DNA from: Paenibacillus xylanivorans
Lineage (GTDB): Bacteria > Bacillota > Bacilli > Paenibacillales > Paenibacillaceae
NCBI RefSeq assembly: GCF_001280595.1
Contig: NZ_LITU01000081.1
Span: 395,366-459,365, forward strand
Direction: 5' to 3'
Length of the DNA: 64,000 nt
In this document: one piece after another, positions 45,002-53,518 of the stretch
Layout: the number at the start of each line of letters is the position of its first letter
Position numbering within the stretch: position 1 is the stretch's first letter
The notes under the pieces: generated by a model
What the model was told of the DNA's origin: nothing
Databases searched by the model: none
What the model saw: the letters and a program-made list of their open reading frames with translations, nothing else
Program-made: the position numbers and the translations under genes

Positions 45002-47104
45002 ATGGAACAGCGTGTTGAAATGCAGCTTGGTGGAAGAACGCTTACGCTTGAAACAGGGCGTTTGGCCAAGCAGGCTAATGCTGCCGTTAAGGTAACGTAC
45101 GGGGATACCGTTGTATTGTGTACCGTAACAGCATCAAGTGAGCCTAAAGATCTGGACTTTTTCCCATTAACGGTAAACTATGAGGAAAGATTGTATGCCG
45201 TAGGTAAAATCCCAGGTGGATTTATTAAACGTGAAGGCAGACCAAGTGAGAAAGCTATTCTTTCGAGCCGTTTGACAGACCGTCCGATTCGTCCTTTGTT
45301 CCCGGAAGGTTTCCGGAATGATGTACAAGTTCTTAATATCGTTATGAGTGTGGATCAGGACTGCGAACCGCAAATTGCTGCCATGATCGGTACATCGGCT
45401 GCACTGAGCATTTCGGATGTTCCATTTAGCGGACCGATTGGTGGCGTGAAAGTTGGACGTATTGATGGCGAGTTCATCATCAACCCAACGATTGCCCAGC
45501 TTGAAGTAAGTGAGATTGAACTCGTTGTTGCAGGTACCAAAGATGCCATCATGATGGTTGAAGCGGAAGCGAATGAAGTTCCGGAAGAAGTAATGCTTGA
45601 AGCAATCATGTTCGGACACGACGAGATCAAAAACATTGTTGCAGTGATTGAACAACTCGTCCAAGTGGCTGGTAAAGAAAAAATGGCTGTAAAATTGCAC
45701 ACCGTTAATGCTGAAGTTAACAGCAGTGTACGTGAGTTCGCCAGTGCTCGTCTGGTTGAAGCTGTCAAAATTGCTGAGAAACATGCACGTCAGGATGCAA
45801 TCGATGTCGTGAATGACGAAACCGTTGCTCACTTCGAAGAGAAGTATATTGAGGCTCCAGAACTTCTTAAAGACGTGAAAGAAGTGCTGCACGATATCGT
45901 TAAAGAAGAAGTTCGCCGTCTCATCACGCATGATAAAGTTCGTCCGGATGGACGTGGACTCGCAGAGATCCGTCCAATTGAATGTGATACTTCCCTGCTG
46001 CCACGTACTCACGGTTCAGGTCTGTTCACTCGTGGTCAAACACAAGCGCTCAGCATTTGTACACTTGGTGCACTGGGTGATGTTCAGATTTTGGACGGCA
46101 TCAGTCTTGAAGAAACGAAACGTTTCATGCATCACTACAATTTCCCGCCGTTCAGCGTAGGTGAAGCTCGTCCATTGCGTGCTCCAGGCCGTCGTGAAAT
46201 CGGACATGGTGCTCTTGGTGAGCGTGCTCTTTCCAAAGTAATTCCTTCCGAAACGGACTTCCCATACACAATTCGTCTGGTATCCGAAGTACTGGAATCC
46301 AACGGTTCAACTTCCCAGGCAAGTATCTGTGCCAGCACATTAGCTATGATGGATGCAGGTGTACCAATCAAAGCTCCAGTAGCGGGTGTAGCTATGGGTC
46401 TGATCAAAGACGGAGATCATGTATCCATTCTGAGTGATATTCAAGGTATGGAAGATCACCTCGGTGACATGGACTTCAAAGTAGCAGGAACACCTGATGG
46501 TGTAACAGCTATTCAAATGGACATCAAAATTGATGGTATTGATCGTCAAATTTTGTCTGAAGCATTGGCTCAAGCCAAAGAAGGCCGTATGCACATTTTG
46601 AGCAAAATGACTGAAGTGATGAAAACTCCACGTGAGCAATTGTCACAATATGCCCCTAAAATTACAACCATGCACATCAATCCGGACAAAATCCGTGATG
46701 TTATCGGTGCAGGTGGTAAAATTATCAATAAAATCATCGAGGAAACCGGTGTTAAAATTGATATTGAACAAGATGGACGTGTCTTTATCGCTTCTTCCAA
46801 CCAAGAGATGAATGATAAAGCCAAATCGATCATCGAAGGCATTGTGCGTGAAGTACTGATCGGCGAGATTTATGTCGGTAAAGTAAAACGCGTTGAGAAG
46901 TTTGGTGCATTTGTTGAAGTGTTGCCGAACAAAGAAGGTCTGGTACACATCTCACAACTGTCCACAGAGCGTGTTGCTAAAGTGGAAGATGTGGTTGCCA
47001 TTGGTGATTCCATTACGGTAAAAGTAACGGAAATTGACCCACAAGGCCGCATCAACTTGTCCCGCAAAGCCGTATTGACTGCCGAAGCTCCGGCTCAATC
47101 CTAG
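45002..47104 (+). CDS. pnp: Polynucleotide phosphorylase
   Basis: A 700-residue 3'-5' phosphorolytic exonuclease. Two RNase PH domains (RLTDRPIRPLFPEGFRNDV in the first; FSVGEARPLRAPGRREIGHG in the second) are followed by a KH domain (DVIGAGGKIINKIIEETGVK) and an S1 domain ending in ITVKVTEIDPQGRINLSRKA. ATG at 45002 follows AGGAGGG; the frame is open ten codons upstream without a site. A terminator follows. Confidence 0.98.
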   Translation: MEQRVEMQLGGRTLTLETGRLAKQANAAVKVTYGDTVVLCTVTASSEPKDLDFFPLTVNYEERLYAVGKIPGGFIKREGRPSEKAILSSRLTDRPIRPLFPEGFRNDVQVLNIVMSVDQDCEPQIAAMIGTSAALSISDVPFSGPIGGVKVGRIDGEFIINPTIAQLEVSEIELVVAGTKDAIMMVEAEANEVPEEVMLEAIMFGHDEIKNIVAVIEQLVQVAGKEKMAVKLHTVNAEVNSSVREFASARLVEAVKIAEKHARQDAIDVVNDETVAHFEEKYIEAPELLKDVKEVLHDIVKEEVRRLITHDKVRPDGRGLAEIRPIECDTSLLPRTHGSGLFTRGQTQALSICTLGALGDVQILDGISLEETKRFMHHYNFPPFSVGEARPLRAPGRREIGHGALGERALSKVIPSETDFPYTIRLVSEVLESNGSTSQASICASTLAMMDAGVPIKAPVAGVAMGLIKDGDHVSILSDIQGMEDHLGDMDFKVAGTPDGVTAIQMDIKIDGIDRQILSEALAQAKEGRMHILSKMTEVMKTPREQLSQYAPKITTMHINPDKIRDVIGAGGKIINKIIEETGVKIDIEQDGRVFIASSNQEMNDKAKSIIEGIVREVLIGEIYVGKVKRVEKFGAFVEVLPNKEGLVHISQLSTERVAKVEDVVAIGDSITVKVTEIDPQGRINLSRKAVLTAEAPAQS

Positions 47105-47145
47105 GCTGCGTGCCACCGTTTTATTGAAAAGATAGATTGAATGAA

Positions 47146-47178
47146 GAGACAGAATGTGAATTTCTGGCTCTTTTTTTA
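47146..47178 (+). terminator. Intrinsic terminator after pnp
   Basis: GAG-A-CAGAA (47146-47154) pairs with TTCTG-G-CTC (47162-47170), with one A/G mismatch, then seven or more T residues. Confidence 0.7.
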
Positions 47179-47267
47179 ACGTTTAAATACTTTTTTGACA
47201 TCGCTTGTTTATCCATAAAGCCTTTGAATCCCGCTTTGAAGATCGTTTACATGAACAGCCTGTTTTA

Positions 47268-47297
47268 TTCATATTCTTGCCCTTGTCCTCATATGAT
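47268..47297 (+). promoter_or_regulatory. Candidate sigma-E promoter before the ylxY-like gene
   Basis: TTCATATT (47268-47275) resembles the sigma-E -35 element, and CATATGAT (47290-47297) matches six of eight bases of the CATACAAT-type -10 element, 14 bases apart. It is upstream of a sporulation-type deacetylase gene. A chance match is possible. Confidence 0.45.
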
Positions 47298-47326
47298 GGG
47301 GACAAAGACGGCGGGAGGATGGAGCT

Positions 47327-48322
47327 GTGGGAAACCAATCCAAAAAGCTGGCGGCTGTTCTGGTGGGTATGGCAGCTGTCATACTGGTCGGACAAGTGGG
47401 CAGTGTACGTACATACATTACGGAAATCCGTGATGGGCCAGGCACGCAAAATGCATTTGATATGTTCAAAGAGGCAACCGGAGAAGATCAGCTGTTGTCG
47501 GCGATCCGGGATAAAGCGGCCGAAACGAAAATCGCTCCGGTAAACGCCAGAGTGGATCGGGTCTGGAAAGCGATACCTGGGTATAACGGGATAGAGATTG
47601 ATGTGGAAGCCACGTATCGCAAAGCACTTGGTGGGACGCTGAATACCAAGATAGCGTATGTCTATCGGCAGACTGAACCTGAAATTCAGCTTAAAGATCT
47701 GGGTGCACACCCGATTTATCGGGGAAATGCCGAAAAACCAATGGTATCATTCATGATTAATGTAGCGTGGGGCAATGAATTCATTATCCCGATGCTAGAT
47801 ACGCTTGATGCCGAAAAAGTCAAAGCTACTTTTTTTCTGGATGGCAGCTGGTTGAGCAAAAATGAGGAACTGGCTAAAGAAATCCAAAAGCGAGGACATG
47901 AGTTATCGAATCATGCATACTCACATCCCAACATGAGTCGGTTGAGTACGGAGCGGGCCAAGCTGGAAATCAGCAAAACCCAGGACCTGCTCAAAGAAAA
48001 GCTGGGTGTGGAAAACCACTGGTTTGCTCCACCTTCCGGTGATTTTAATCAACAAACGGTCGATATTGCTTCCGGCATGGGACTGCAAACGGTACTGTGG
48101 ACACTGGATACCGTGGATTGGCGCAAACCGAGTTCTGATTCTGTTGTAGCCAAGATCGCCAAAAACGTGGAAGCCGGCACATTAATTCTGATGCACCCCA
48201 CGGCTGCTTCTTCAGGAGCTCTAAAAGGAATGATTGATTCCATACGGGCCAAGGGTTTGACGCTTGGAACAGTTAGCGAAACATTGTCATCCGAGCGGGT
48301 GAAGGGTTCAGTGGTTGAGTGA
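47327..48322 (+). CDS. ylxY: YlxY-like NodB-domain polysaccharide deacetylase, possibly inactive
   Basis: A 331-residue protein with an N-terminal membrane/signal helix (residues about 8-25), a stretch of about 100 residues and a NodB-type domain (about 138-325). SNHAYSHPNMSRLS holds the metal His pair, and APPSGDFNQ and LILMHPT match later motifs. At motif 1 the FDISWG-type aspartate of PdaB relatives is Asn145 (INVAWG), so deacetylase activity may be lost. YlxY occurs between pnp and mlpA in Bacillus too. GTG follows GGGAGGA. Confidence 0.85.
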   Translation: MGNQSKKLAAVLVGMAAVILVGQVGSVRTYITEIRDGPGTQNAFDMFKEATGEDQLLSAIRDKAAETKIAPVNARVDRVWKAIPGYNGIEIDVEATYRKALGGTLNTKIAYVYRQTEPEIQLKDLGAHPIYRGNAEKPMVSFMINVAWGNEFIIPMLDTLDAEKVKATFFLDGSWLSKNEELAKEIQKRGHELSNHAYSHPNMSRLSTERAKLEISKTQDLLKEKLGVENHWFAPPSGDFNQQTVDIASGMGLQTVLWTLDTVDWRKPSSDSVVAKIAKNVEAGTLILMHPTAASSGALKGMIDSIRAKGLTLGTVSETLSSERVKGSVVE

Positions 48323-48420
48323 ATGACGTTTTTTTGTTAATATCAAACAGTTGGAACCAAATGTCGATTTCGATTTTGCGTTGAAATCTAGGCAATTATA
48401 GAGATGTAGGAGGGCCAACC

Positions 48421-49704
48421 GTGAAAAAAATTCAGCTGGGCAATGGCCTCAGAGTTGTCATGGAACAGATTCCGACCTGTCGTTCCGTATCATTTGGAAT
48501 ATGGGTCAAGACAGGTTCTCGTAATGAGCAGCCTGCAAGCAACGGAGTATCCCATTTTATTGAGCACATGCTGTTCAAGGGAACGGATCGTTATGATGCC
48601 AAAGCGATTGCGGAGCAATTCGACGCAATTGGTGGTAACGTGAATGCGTTCACTTCGAAAGAATACACTTGTTATTACGCCAAAGTGTTGGATGAACATC
48701 TGCCAATAGCAGTCGATGTGTTGTCGGATATGTTCTTCCGCTCTAAAATGGATGATGGTGAATTGCTCAAGGAGAAAAACGTTATTCTGGAAGAAATATC
48801 GATGTATGAGGATACGCCGGATGACATGGTCCATGATCTTATGGCTTTGGCCGCTTATGGCGAACATCCGTTGGCTTATCCGATTCTGGGTACCGAAGAG
48901 CGTCTCAAAACGATGGACTCCAGCCATCTGCGTGCATATATGAAGGAGCACTACACGATTGAGAATACGGTTATTAGTATCGCTGGTAACATTGATGACA
49001 GTGTGATCGATTTGATGGAAAAGCATTTTGGTGCTTTTGACGTCAACGGTGTAGCTGAACAAGTCACGCTGCCTGCATTCCAGAGCGGACAACTCTTTCA
49101 CAAAAAGAAAACGGAACAAAACCACATCTGTATCTCGTTCCCGGGATGTAAGATTGGAGATCCGCTTCAGTTCGCTATGGTCGTGCTGAATAATGCGATA
49201 GGCGGAGGAATGAGCTCCAGACTGTTCCAGGAAATTCGGGAGAAACGCGGTCTTGCTTATTCCGTTTATTCGTATCATAGTTCCCATGCGGATAGTGGAC
49301 TTTTCACCATATATGCAGGTACAGCGCCGAAACAGACGAAGGAAGTGCTGGATCTGACCAAAGAGGTCTTACACGATCTGGCTGTAAATGGTTTGTCTGA
49401 AGATGAGCTGCGCAAAGGAAAAGAACAGCTGAAAGGCAGTCTGATCCTCAGTTTGGAAAGTACGGGCAGTCGGATGAACCGCCTGGGCAAAAACGAGCTG
49501 ATGCTGGGCAGACATCACACGCTGGACGAAATGATTGCCAAAATTGAAGAAGTGACGATGGACGATGTTAATGCTGTGCTGGACCTGATGTTTGCCGAGC
49601 CGTTTGCGCTCGCTATGGTCGGTGCTTCGGATCGTACGATCGCTGGATTAAGAAGGGATGATTTTGTTGCATTACGTTCAAATTCAAAAGTTACCGGGCA
49701 ATGA
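48421..49704 (+). CDS. mlpA: M16 zinc peptidase MlpA (YmxG/PepR)
   Basis: A 427-residue M16 family protease. The inverted zinc motif HFIEH has His45, Glu48 and His49, and the second glutamate is expected in the following ENVILEEISMYEDTPDD region. The C-terminal M16 domain (GMSSRLFQEIREKRGLAYSV) is complete. In Bacillus subtilis MlpA affects extracellular protease gene expression. GTG start after AGGAGGG. The gene overlaps dut by about 40 bases. Confidence 0.94.
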   Translation: MKKIQLGNGLRVVMEQIPTCRSVSFGIWVKTGSRNEQPASNGVSHFIEHMLFKGTDRYDAKAIAEQFDAIGGNVNAFTSKEYTCYYAKVLDEHLPIAVDVLSDMFFRSKMDDGELLKEKNVILEEISMYEDTPDDMVHDLMALAAYGEHPLAYPILGTEERLKTMDSSHLRAYMKEHYTIENTVISIAGNIDDSVIDLMEKHFGAFDVNGVAEQVTLPAFQSGQLFHKKKTEQNHICISFPGCKIGDPLQFAMVVLNNAIGGGMSSRLFQEIREKRGLAYSVYSYHSSHADSGLFTIYAGTAPKQTKEVLDLTKEVLHDLAVNGLSEDELRKGKEQLKGSLILSLESTGSRMNRLGKNELMLGRHHTLDEMIAKIEEVTMDDVNAVLDLMFAEPFALAMVGASDRTIAGLRRDDFVALRSNSKVTGQ

Positions 49705-50110
49705 AGATATCAAGTTGCCTCAAAAAATGTCAGAGCTGGCCTCCGGCTTTGATGTAGTTGCAGCATTGCAGGAAGAGGTTGTGCTGCAGCCGGGTCAGCG
49801 TACTTTGATTCCTACTGGACTCGCAATGGCTATGCCAGCTGGGTTGGAGGCACAGGTTCGCCCTCGCAGCGGTCTGGCTTTCAAACACGGGATTACTTGT
49901 CTGAATACACCTGGCACCATTGATGCCGATTATCGCGGTGAAGTTAAGGTCCTTTTGATCAATCTGGGTCAGGAGCCATTCACGATTGTACGCGGAGAGC
50001 GTATCGCTCAAATCGTCTTTCAAACGGTTCCAGCCGTTGAATTAACAGAGGTAGCTGAACTGTCGGAAACGGTACGTGGAGAAGGCGGATTCGGTCATAC
50101 CGGAAAATAA
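49667..50110 (+). CDS. dut: dUTP diphosphatase
   Basis: A trimeric dUTPase of about 147 residues that hydrolyses dUTP to dUMP. Motifs: SGFDVVAAL, PRSGLAFKHG, NTPGTIDADYRGEV, ERIAQIVF and C-terminal GEGGFGHTG. TTG at 49667 (or 49664) is at good spacing from AAGGG (49653-49657), while ATG at 49658 directly abuts it; the start is therefore uncertain by three codons. It starts inside the 3' end of mlpA. Confidence 0.93.
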   Translation: MHYVQIQKLPGNEDIKLPQKMSELASGFDVVAALQEEVVLQPGQRTLIPTGLAMAMPAGLEAQVRPRSGLAFKHGITCLNTPGTIDADYRGEVKVLLINLGQEPFTIVRGERIAQIVFQTVPAVELTEVAELSETVRGEGGFGHTGK

Positions 50111-50190
50111 AGGTTCCGAAACTAAACTGTAAATAGGTACATCTTCTGTAATAAGAGCTTCACAGTTTAATTTAATGAGCATTTTATCGA

Positions 50191-50229
50191 AGAGTCGTCC
50201 CCGAGGGGCGGCTCTTTTTTCTTTTTTTT
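50191..50229 (+). terminator. Intrinsic terminator after dut
   Basis: AGAGTCGTCCCC pairs, with two G-T wobbles, with GGGGCGGCTCT, followed by a long T-rich tail (TTTTTTC and then eight T residues). Confidence 0.85.
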
Positions 50230-50275
50230 GAACGATAGAGACAATGTTTCTTCGGATGCTTCAATTTTATTGTTT

Positions 50276-50304
50276 CACCCCCCTGTGGGCCACTGCATAC
50301 GATA
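50276..50304 (+). promoter_or_regulatory. Sigma-K promoter of dpaA
   Basis: CACC (50276-50279) and CATACGATA (50296-50304) fit the sigma-K consensus (mCACm and CATAnnnTA) with the expected 16-base gap. The gene downstream encodes dipicolinate synthase, whose Bacillus subtilis counterpart is sigma-K dependent. Confidence 0.75.
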
Positions 50305-50337
50305 AGGCATACATGTGGTGAAAGGAGTGACGTCCCG

Positions 50338-51237
50338 ATGCTGACCGGTGTCCGGATTATAGTCCTGGGCGGAGATGCGCGGCAGCTTGAAGTCATTCAA
50401 AAATGCGCAGAGCTGGATGCTACGGTAAGTGTGGTGGGTTTCGACAAGTTGGAGCGTTCGGTTCCGGGTATCGAACACCAGGAATTGGAGGACGATGTAT
50501 TTGCTTCGGCAGATGTGCTGGTGCTTCCTGTAGTCGGGTGTGATGATCAGGGAAAAGTGAGTACTTCGTTCAGTGATACACCGATTTTTTTGAAAAAGGA
50601 ACATGTTGCGGCATTGCCGGAGCATTGTATTGTGTTCACGGGCATGGCGAAGCCTTTTTTACGTGATTTGTGCCGGGAAAATGGTCTGCGGCTTGTTGAA
50701 GTACTCGATCGTGATGATATCGCGCTCTACAACTCCATTCCGACAGCCGAAGGCGCCATTGCGATGGCGATTCGGGAGACGGACTTCACGATCCACGGCT
50801 CGGAATGCATTGTGCTCGGCTTGGGTCGAACAGGGTTCACTATGGCCAAAACGCTCCAGGGGCTTGGGGCAAATGTACGGGTGGGAATCAGACGCGAAGA
50901 GGATGCTGCTCGAGCAGCCATAATGGGCTGGAAGCCTTTCATGACAACGGATTTGGCCGCTCAAACCGGGGAAGTTGACTTGCTTTTTAATACGATACCG
51001 ACTATGATAATCACAGCACAAATCCTGTCCAAAATGCCGCAAAAAGCAGTCATTATCGACCTCGCATCCGCTCCTGGCGGCTGTGATTTCAGGTATGCCG
51101 AAAAACGCGGTATCAAAGCGCTGCTTGCGCCTGGCCTCCCCGGCATTGTTGCTCCCAAAACGGCTGGCGGCATAATTGCCGACGTATTAATCCGTTTGCT
51201 TTTGGAAGAACAAAACGCACGGGAGGTTGAACAATGA
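50338..51237 (+). CDS. dpaA: Dipicolinate synthase subunit A
   Basis: A 299-residue NAD(P)-binding subunit (SpoVFA). The N-terminal domain opens with VRIIVLGGDARQLEVIQKCA; the C-terminal Rossmann fold contains VLGLGRTGFTMAKTLQGLG. With DpaB it oxidises dihydrodipicolinate to dipicolinate in the mother cell late in sporulation, for heat-resistant spores. AAAGGAGTGA precedes ATG. The stop overlaps dpaB by four bases. Confidence 0.96.
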   Translation: MLTGVRIIVLGGDARQLEVIQKCAELDATVSVVGFDKLERSVPGIEHQELEDDVFASADVLVLPVVGCDDQGKVSTSFSDTPIFLKKEHVAALPEHCIVFTGMAKPFLRDLCRENGLRLVEVLDRDDIALYNSIPTAEGAIAMAIRETDFTIHGSECIVLGLGRTGFTMAKTLQGLGANVRVGIRREEDAARAAIMGWKPFMTTDLAAQTGEVDLLFNTIPTMIITAQILSKMPQKAVIIDLASAPGGCDFRYAEKRGIKALLAPGLPGIVAPKTAGGIIADVLIRLLLEEQNAREVEQ

Positions 51238-51830
51238 ACTGGCAGGGAAAAACGGTAGGTTATGCAATTACAGGTTCTCATTGTACGTTTGAAGAGGTTA
51301 TGCCGGTGATTAGCCGCTTTGTGGCCGAAGGTGCCAATGTTGTCCCGATTATTTCCAATTCGGTTCTAACTACGGATACACGCTTCGGGACAGCGCAAAA
51401 TTGGCAAAAACAGTTGAAAGATATAACGGGGAATGATATCATTTCTACAATTGTTGAGGCAGAGCCGTTAGGCCCTTCCAAGTTGCTTGATGTGCTCGTA
51501 ATTGCTCCATGCACAGGCAACACGACGAGTAAGCTCGCTAACGCGATGACGGACAGTCCGGTTTTAATGGCAGCCAAGGCCCAGATGCGAAATCAGCGTC
51601 CGCTGGTACTCGCCATTTCCACAAATGACGGTCTTGGGTTAAATGCTGCGAATATCGCCAAGCTGCTTGTGGCCAAATATTTGTATTTTGTGCCATTTGG
51701 GCAGGATGATCCGGTGAAAAAACCAAACTCGTTAGTAGCTAAAATGGAGCTGATTCCGGAGGCATGCTGGAGTGCGCTTGAAGGCAAACAGTTACAGCCA
51801 ATGATTGTGCAGCGTTCTGCACAGGCTTGA
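51234..51830 (+). CDS. dpaB: Dipicolinate synthase subunit B
   Basis: A 198-residue flavoprotein-fold subunit (SpoVFB). It starts WQGKTVGYAITGSHCTFEEV and has the phosphate-binding-like LVIAPCTGNTTSKLANAMTD. ATGA overlap with dpaA shows tight coupling. The expected next gene asd is present only as a fossil. Confidence 0.95.
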   Translation: MNWQGKTVGYAITGSHCTFEEVMPVISRFVAEGANVVPIISNSVLTTDTRFGTAQNWQKQLKDITGNDIISTIVEAEPLGPSKLLDVLVIAPCTGNTTSKLANAMTDSPVLMAAKAQMRNQRPLVLAISTNDGLGLNAANIAKLLVAKYLYFVPFGQDDPVKKPNSLVAKMELIPEACWSALEGKQLQPMIVQRSAQA

Positions 51831-52240
51831 TAGTTCTTGGGTCCACCGTAGCATCCGTTTGTTTTCAGACACGTTTCTGTACAGACTTAGTTACGGGGAT
51901 AACGGTTATACGCTTGAAGAAATGAAGATGGTTCGAGAGACAAAGAAAATCATGGGGACGTTATGCTGGAGAACAGCTACCTGTGTCCATGTTCCTTTCA
52001 TTAAAAGGGCATTCCTGCTTGCAGCGATTAGGTCAGGCAAGCGGGATGAGTGCACAGGAAACGTGTGCGTCATGATCTCGATAACAACCGCGGCCTTCAT
52101 AAGGGGTTGTTCCACACAATCCTTAATTGAGGAGCGGCATGAAATGCCGTATAAATTGCTGAAATTATCGCATCGGAACGCTCCCTAGGGTGATCCATTT
52201 GTTGATTTGACCCGTGTCCAGTCTTCTTGCGTACACAAAT
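51831..52240 (+). pseudogene. asd: Fossil of aspartate-semialdehyde dehydrogenase gene (asd)
   Basis: The 422-base gap between dpaB and dapG holds no intact gene. In one frame, bases 51898-51996 encode DNGYTLEEMKMVRETKKIMG followed five residues later by TATCVHVP. This matches the conserved Asd segment (GYT.EEMKM..ET.KIM......TATCVRVP) from the C-terminal half of the enzyme. Fewer than 25 codons of possible coding sequence lie before it, where about 190 would be needed, and the similarity fades soon after; the active-site Cys part is gone. In Bacillus the order is dpaA-dpaB-asd-dapG-dapA, so this is where asd should be. A complete asd must lie elsewhere in the genome. Confidence 0.75.
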
Positions 52241-52252
52241 GGAGGAATAAAG

Positions 52253-53470
52253 ATGCGCATCATGGTACAGAAATTCGGAGGTACGTCTCTCTCTACCGTT
52301 CAGGCGAGAGAGCATGTGCTCCGTCATGTTAAACGTGAACTTGAGGCAGGATTGAGTCTGGTCATCGTTGTGTCAGCGATGGGTCGCCGCGGCGATCCTT
52401 ATGCTACGGATACGTTACTGGATTGGACTGCACAGAACGGAAATACACTATCTGCACGCGAAAAGGATTTACTGCTGTGCTGTGGTGAAATTATATCTGC
52501 GACAACTTTGAGCAGTTTGCTCGAACATGAAGGTATTCCAACTACAGTGCTGACCGGTGCACAAGCAGGTTTTGTGACGGACGACAATTTCGGGAATGCC
52601 CGAATTTTGGATGTCCGTCCTGTTCGTGTGCTGGAGCAGCTTCAGGTTGGGCGTGTTGTCATTGTTACAGGGTTCCAGGGGCAGACCGAAAACGGTGACT
52701 TTACGACACTTGGTCGTGGGGGAAGTGATACGTCAGCAACAGCTCTTGGTGCAGCATTACACGCTGAAATGGTGGACATATATACAGATGTAAATGGGAT
52801 ATTGACAGCAGATCCACGTATCGTGGAAGACGCTCGCCCGTTGACTGTTGTGAGCTATGCCGAGATATGTAATATGGCACATCAGGGGGCCAAGGTGATT
52901 CACCCCCGTGCAGTCGAGATTGCGATGCAATCCCAGATTCCGGTGCGTGTACGGTCTACCTTTGCAGATAGCGAAGGGACGCTGGTTACGCATCCAGAAG
53001 GATTTCAGGATGTGCAGACAGGCATTGTCGACCGATACGTAACAGGGATTGCCTATGTAAGTAATGTTACGCAAATAACGGTGGAAGTGCCGGGCGGTGC
53101 AGATCGTTTACAGCTGAAAGTGTTCAAAACGATGGCTGAAAATTCGATTAGCGTAGATTTTATTAATGTTACCCCCTTGGGAGTTGTCTATACCGTTTTC
53201 GATAGTGATTCTGAGAAAGCCATACAGGTGCTGCAGGAAATTGGTCTTAAACCGCAAAGTCTTTCCGGATGCGCCAAAGTTTCCGTCATCGGTGGAGGTA
53301 TTAACGGAGTGCCAGGCATTATGGCACGGATCGTGGAATCCCTGACACTGGCGGACATCCAGATCCTGCAATCTGCAGATTCCAATACAACGATTTGGGT
53401 ACTTGTGAAAAAAGAAGATATGGTTCAAGCTCTGAGGGCGCTTCACGCCTCATTCGAACTTCACTTGTAG
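52253..53470 (+). CDS. dapG: Aspartokinase I, diaminopimelate-type
   Basis: A 405-residue aspartate kinase beginning MRIMVQKFGGTSLSTVQARE, with TLGRGGSDTSATALGAALHA for substrate binding and two C-terminal ACT domains (VEVPGGADRLQLKVFKTMAE; VSVIGGGINGVPGIMARIVE). In Bacillus DapG provides precursor for diaminopimelate and dipicolinate. ATG at 52253 follows GGAGGAATAA; a 13-codon longer frame is rejected. Its place after dpaAB fits a role in spore dipicolinate supply. Confidence 0.95.
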   Translation: MRIMVQKFGGTSLSTVQAREHVLRHVKRELEAGLSLVIVVSAMGRRGDPYATDTLLDWTAQNGNTLSAREKDLLLCCGEIISATTLSSLLEHEGIPTTVLTGAQAGFVTDDNFGNARILDVRPVRVLEQLQVGRVVIVTGFQGQTENGDFTTLGRGGSDTSATALGAALHAEMVDIYTDVNGILTADPRIVEDARPLTVVSYAEICNMAHQGAKVIHPRAVEIAMQSQIPVRVRSTFADSEGTLVTHPEGFQDVQTGIVDRYVTGIAYVSNVTQITVEVPGGADRLQLKVFKTMAENSISVDFINVTPLGVVYTVFDSDSEKAIQVLQEIGLKPQSLSGCAKVSVIGGGINGVPGIMARIVESLTLADIQILQSADSNTTIWVLVKKEDMVQALRALHASFELHL

Positions 53471-53518
53471 GGAAGCCGAAGTCAGCGGAGCCGGACCTGT
53501 TTTGAAGGAGGAATCGAA

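Noticed and set aside
51805..52188. 127-codon open frame across the dpaB-dapG gap as a real gene
   Set aside because: It begins inside dpaB, has no ribosome site, and only about 33 codons resemble a known protein (Asd), so it is treated as a pseudogene remnant.
52200..52252. Lysine riboswitch before dapG
   Set aside because: The gap is only a gene remnant plus a ribosome site; I see none of the long conserved stems of that element.
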